Below, piece by piece: positions 7,226 through 8,775 of a DNA stretch of 8,775 nt. The notes beneath the pieces are model-generated. The model did not search any database. It saw only the letters and a program-made list of their open reading frames with translations, and was not told the DNA's origin. Position 1 is the stretch's first letter. The number at the start of each line of letters is the position of its first letter. Source of the DNA: Verrucomicrobiota bacterium (GTDB lineage Bacteria > Verrucomicrobiota > Verrucomicrobiia > Limisphaerales > CAZBKV01). The translations under genes and the position numbers were made by a program. Where the stretch lies: NCBI GenBank assembly GCA_021160185.1, contig JAGHDA010000268.1, forward strand, positions 1-8,775, given 5' to 3'.

Positions 7226-7342
7226 ATGAAAGCTTTGTCGCTCGTTGCGTTCGGAGCTGCGTCAGCCTGGGGTCTGCAGGCAGGGCTTGCTCCTTTTTTC
7301 CCTCCTTGGAAGGACGCCGTCCCCGGCGTTTCCTTCGTTTGA
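7226..7342 (+). CDS. Possible small exported or membrane peptide, 38 residues
   Basis: A short frame starts MKALSLVAFGAASAW and continues with a mostly hydrophobic first 25 residues, then PPWKD and a short C-terminus ending SFV. AAAGGAG ends 2 bases before the ATG, closer than usual for a ribosome-binding site. The first half looks like a signal peptide or a single membrane helix. I do not recognise it. Frames this short arise easily by chance in GC-rich spacers, so treat it as a candidate only. A stem-loop (7314-7329) overlaps its end. Confidence 0.2.
   Translation: MKALSLVAFGAASAWGLQAGLAPFFPPWKDAVPGVSFV
7312..7342 (+). terminator. Weak stem-loop followed by a T-rich stretch
   Basis: ACGCCG (7314-7319) and CGGCGT (7324-7329) form a 6-bp stem with a TCCC loop, extendable by two G-T pairs. 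It is followed by TTTCCTTCGTTT. It could end a short transcript coming from the left on the plus strand. No upstream promoter is evident. Confidence 0.25.
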
Positions 7343-7422
7343 CCTTTGTCTGGCGATCGGAGCGGACGCGACGAGCCGCGGGCCGCAATCCGGGACGGCG
7401 GCAAAAATGAGAATGAAAAAGT

Positions 7423-7451
7423 GAAACATTTCTTCTCGGAAACGCGTCTAA
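7423..7451 (+). promoter_or_regulatory. Possible ECF (sigma-E-like) promoter upstream of the sigma gene
   Basis: GAAAC (7423-7427), embedded in TGAAACAT, and GTCTAA (7446-7451) resemble the GGAACTT / GTCTAA elements of sigma-E-type promoters with comparable spacing. If used, transcription would start near 7458 and the leader to the sigma start would be about 175 bases. ECF sigma factors often drive their own operon, which makes the placement suggestive, but this is a single-site match. Confidence 0.25.
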
Positions 7452-7573
7452 GGAAAGCGACGGTCGTTGTTCCGTGTGTTGCAGGGGGAAAGGCGAACCG
7501 GAAGGGCCGGGGCGCCGGACCTGCGCAGCCGACGGCCGGAGTTAGCAACGGCTCCCGGGGTTTGGGTTACGGC

Positions 7574-7619
7574 GAAAGGGGGGAAAGCTGTCCGCACAGC
7601 GATGGCTTTCTCCCCTTTC
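7574..7619 (+). promoter_or_regulatory. Long stem-loop at the 5' end of the ECF sigma gene
   Basis: GAAAGGGGGGAAAGC (7574-7588) pairs with GCTTTCTCCCCTTTC (7605-7619): 15 continuous pairs including one G-U, closing a 16-base loop. Within it, GCTGT-CCGC-ACAGC can form a smaller nested hairpin. An in-frame ATG (7602-7604) lies in the loop and the preferred ATG (7635) lies 15 bases past the stem. It may control translation or transcription of the sigma gene. The T-rich part is inside the stem, so it is not a standard intrinsic terminator. Confidence 0.55.
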
Positions 7620-7634
7620 TGTAGATCCTCCTGG

Positions 7635-8231
7635 ATGAGAAGAGAGTCAGCCTCTGTGGATCGTGAGGAAGCCGAATTGATCAAGGCGGTGCGGGCGGGC
7701 GACACGGCCGCCTTCGAGCCATTGGTGCGCAAGCATCAAGCCCGAATTTTTGGCATCGCCCGGCGCTATGCCCGGCGCGAAAGCGAGGTCGAAGACATTG
7801 TTCAGGAGGTTTTCCTGAAGGCTTATCGCAAGCTGCATACCTACCACGGCGAAGCGCCTTTCGAACACTGGCTCTCCCGAATCGCCGTCCGCACCTGCTA
7901 CGATTACCTCAGGGCCCATCAGCGAAACCGGGAATACTGTTTTGCGGAATTGAGCGAGAGAGAGGAAGATTGGCTCAATCGGGCGACGGCCGATCCCGGC
8001 TCGGCGCGAGAGGACGAAGAAGCGGCTAAGGCCCTGGTCCAGAAGCTGTTGAACATGCTTCCTCCCCAAGCCAGGATGGTCGTGACGTTGCTGGACATCG
8101 AACGGCGAAGCGTGAAGGAGATTTCAGAGTTGACCGGATGGAGCCCTTCGCTGGTCAAGGTCCGAGCGTTCCGGGCAAGGGCGGCTATGCGACGGCTCTT
8201 GAAGCGGATTTCTTGTGACAAGTACCTGTAA
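7635..8231 (+). CDS. ECF-type RNA polymerase sigma factor (sigma-70 family)
   Basis: From the ATG at 7635 the protein has 198 residues, the normal ECF length. Region 2 (about 12-98) shows FEPLVRKHQARIFGIARR, the core-binding EVEDIVQEVFLKAYRKL and the -10-recognition segment FEHWLSRIAVRTCYDYLR. After an acidic linker rich in Glu/Asp (about 104-132), region 4 (about 135-190) shows LPPQARMVVTLLDIE, a helix-turn-helix KEISELTGWSPSLVKVRAFRAR and a basic end. An open frame extends to an ATG at 7467, but the extra 56 residues are low-complexity and cover the stem-loop, so I reject them. The ATG at 7602 (inside the loop) and GTG at 7656 (preceded by AAGAGAG) are other possible starts. The next two genes, 39 bases downstream, look like its membrane inhibitor and a periplasmic sensor, so the sigma factor is probably held inactive until an envelope or metal signal arrives. 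Confidence 0.92.
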   Translation: MRRESASVDREEAELIKAVRAGDTAAFEPLVRKHQARIFGIARRYARRESEVEDIVQEVFLKAYRKLHTYHGEAPFEHWLSRIAVRTCYDYLRAHQRNREYCFAELSEREEDWLNRATADPGSAREDEEAAKALVQKLLNMLPPQARMVVTLLDIERRSVKEISELTGWSPSLVKVRAFRARAAMRRLLKRISCDKYL

Positions 8232-8270
8232 CCCGAGATATCCTGAATTCGTCTCCAACAAATAGGCGCT

Positions 8271-8582
8271 ATGAATGCCCGCGAGATTGAAAAAAAGCTC
8301 ATTGAAGCCGCCCGCCGCATCCCGGCGGATGAGCGGGTTCCCTATCGTTTCGAGCGCCGTGTGATGGCCCGGATCCAGGAGGCGGGCCGGAATGAAGCAG
8401 GAACCGCCTGGGCTGTGTTGTGGTGGCGGACGGCCGTCTCCTCTCTGGCGCTGAGCCTGCTCCTGGCTTTCTTCTCCCTTGCGACCCGCTCCCCGGCTCA
8501 GTCAAGCTCTGGGACCTCCCTTGCTGAACAGTTCGAGTCGACGATGTACGCCGCCATTGACGACTGGAATGGATCCTGGTGA
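8271..8582 (+). CDS. Short single-span membrane protein, putative anti-sigma factor (CnrY/RseA-like role)
   Basis: The 103-residue protein has a charged, probably helical cytoplasmic N-terminus of about 45 residues (MNAREIEKKLIEAARRIPAD, then VPYRFERRVMARI). One hydrophobic span follows (about 46-71, AWAVLWWRTAVSSLALSLLL) and a short periplasmic tail ends in DDWNGSW. There is no zinc-binding HxxxCxxC motif, so it is not a ZAS-type anti-sigma. Its size, single span and position directly after an ECF sigma gene and before a membrane-anchored periplasmic protein match the layout of CnrY in Cupriavidus, whose short cytoplasmic segment wraps the sigma factor CnrH. The role is inferred from context and topology; I see no sequence signature that proves it. 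The start ATG at 8271 has a weak AGG about 6 bases upstream. Its TGA overlaps the next ATG by one base (TGATG), suggesting translational coupling. Confidence 0.65.
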   Translation: MNAREIEKKLIEAARRIPADERVPYRFERRVMARIQEAGRNEAGTAWAVLWWRTAVSSLALSLLLAFFSLATRSPAQSSSGTSLAEQFESTMYAAIDDWNGSW

Positions 8583-8775
8583 TGCGCTGGAAAGTCATTG
8601 GAGCGGCGTTGCTGATCTTCGTGGCGGGGGGAGTAGCTGGTTTTTCCCTGGGCGCTTATCTCTGTCAAGCTCCGGTTTCCGCAACCGCCAAGCCTCCTCC
8701 AGGACCCCCGCCGCTTGCCCTCCGCCGCGGCGGGTTTGTTCAACGCCTTGCCCGCGAGCTGGATCTGAGCAAGGA
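8582..8775 (+). CDS. Membrane-anchored periplasmic sensor of Spy/CpxP/CnrX type, partial
   Basis: The frame starts at the ATG at 8582 inside the TGATG overlap and is open at the window edge, leaving 64 visible residues. Residues 5-25 are an uncleaved signal anchor or signal peptide (VIGAALLIFVAGGVAGFSLG), followed by Cys28 in AYLCQA. A proline-rich linker (38-44) follows, then the start of an amphipathic helix FVQRLARELDLSKE. This last stretch resembles the first helix of the periplasmic all-helical Spy/CpxP/ZraP/CnrX group, where an L-x-L-S/T-x-E/D-Q step is typical. Together with the preceding sigma and single-span protein it would form a signal relay across the inner membrane. Metal-binding residues would lie beyond the edge and cannot be checked. 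Cys28 is not in a clear lipobox. The family call rests on a short segment. Confidence 0.6.
   Translation, partial: MRWKVIGAALLIFVAGGVAGFSLGAYLCQAPVSATAKPPPGPPPLALRRGGFVQRLARELDLSK

Larger units (their letters stand above)
7110..7466. other. Hairpin-rich intergenic region between metK and the sigma factor
   Basis: No convincing gene lies here. The stretch holds CGGGAA/TTCCCG flanking AAACAGGCCC (about 7140-7161). It also has two overlapping alternative hairpins at 7166-7188, a short open frame of 38 codons at 7226-7342, and a GC stem ACGCCG/CGGCGT at 7314-7329 followed by a T-rich stretch. An A-rich patch at 7403-7430 stands out against the GC-rich background and precedes a possible ECF-type promoter. 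Confidence 0.45.

Noticed and set aside
7467..7634. 56-residue N-terminal extension of the sigma factor
   Set aside because: The extension is Arg/Gly/Pro-rich without structure, crosses the long stem-loop, and would make the protein unusually long for an ECF sigma; the core starts after 7635.

Overview
The window is about 8.8 kb of GC-rich bacterial chromosome carrying core metabolism rather than mobile DNA. I see no insertion sequence, CRISPR array, tRNA or rRNA. The best guess for the organism is a member of the Verrucomicrobiota, perhaps near Limisphaerales/Pedosphaera. This rests on my recollection of two local features: the secreted protein at the left edge, with its aromatic YPYWNP motif, and the ECF sigma / short membrane protein / periplasmic sensor set at the right edge. 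The taxonomic guess is inference and has not been searched.

Left block, minus strand (1-3234). Reading in the direction of transcription, a promoter at 3270-3297 drives a KamA-type radical-SAM lysine 2,3-aminomutase. It is followed by endonuclease III (nth) and a lipoate-protein ligase / octanoyltransferase family gene. Gaps of 30 and 5 bases suggest one operon. The aminomutase is interrupted by a -1 frameshift at an A4 run (2131-2134). Restoring the frame recovers the family's C-terminus and removes an overlap with nth. Further left, a separate promoter at 410-437 drives a secreted proline-rich protein that runs off the window.

Middle (3235-4376). A polyprenol-phosphate-mannose-synthase-like GT2 glycosyltransferase on the plus strand is divergent from kamA and convergent with ahcY. 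A 10-bp GC-rich hairpin at 4295-4329 separates it from ahcY and probably serves both strands.

Activated methyl cycle (4377-7021, minus). metK (SAM synthetase) and ahcY (S-adenosylhomocysteine hydrolase) lie in tandem 44 bases apart. They make SAM and remove the SAH left after methyl transfer. The metK promoter carries an 8-bp inverted repeat over its -10 element. I do not see a known SAM riboswitch.

Right block, plus strand (7022-8775). A gene-poor stretch of about 600 bases is rich in hairpins and includes a 15-pair stem-loop just before the start of an ECF sigma factor. The sigma gene is followed by a short single-membrane-span protein and, overlapping it by one base, a membrane-anchored periplasmic protein cut by the window edge. 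The layout resembles a CnrH-CnrY-CnrX (sigma, anti-sigma, periplasmic sensor) switch and is the most system-like feature here. Its target genes are not in the window.

Several genes (the left-edge gene, the glycosyltransferase, nth, metK, ahcY) lack an obvious Shine-Dalgarno sequence. Two of them have promoters so close to the start codon that leaderless mRNAs are plausible.
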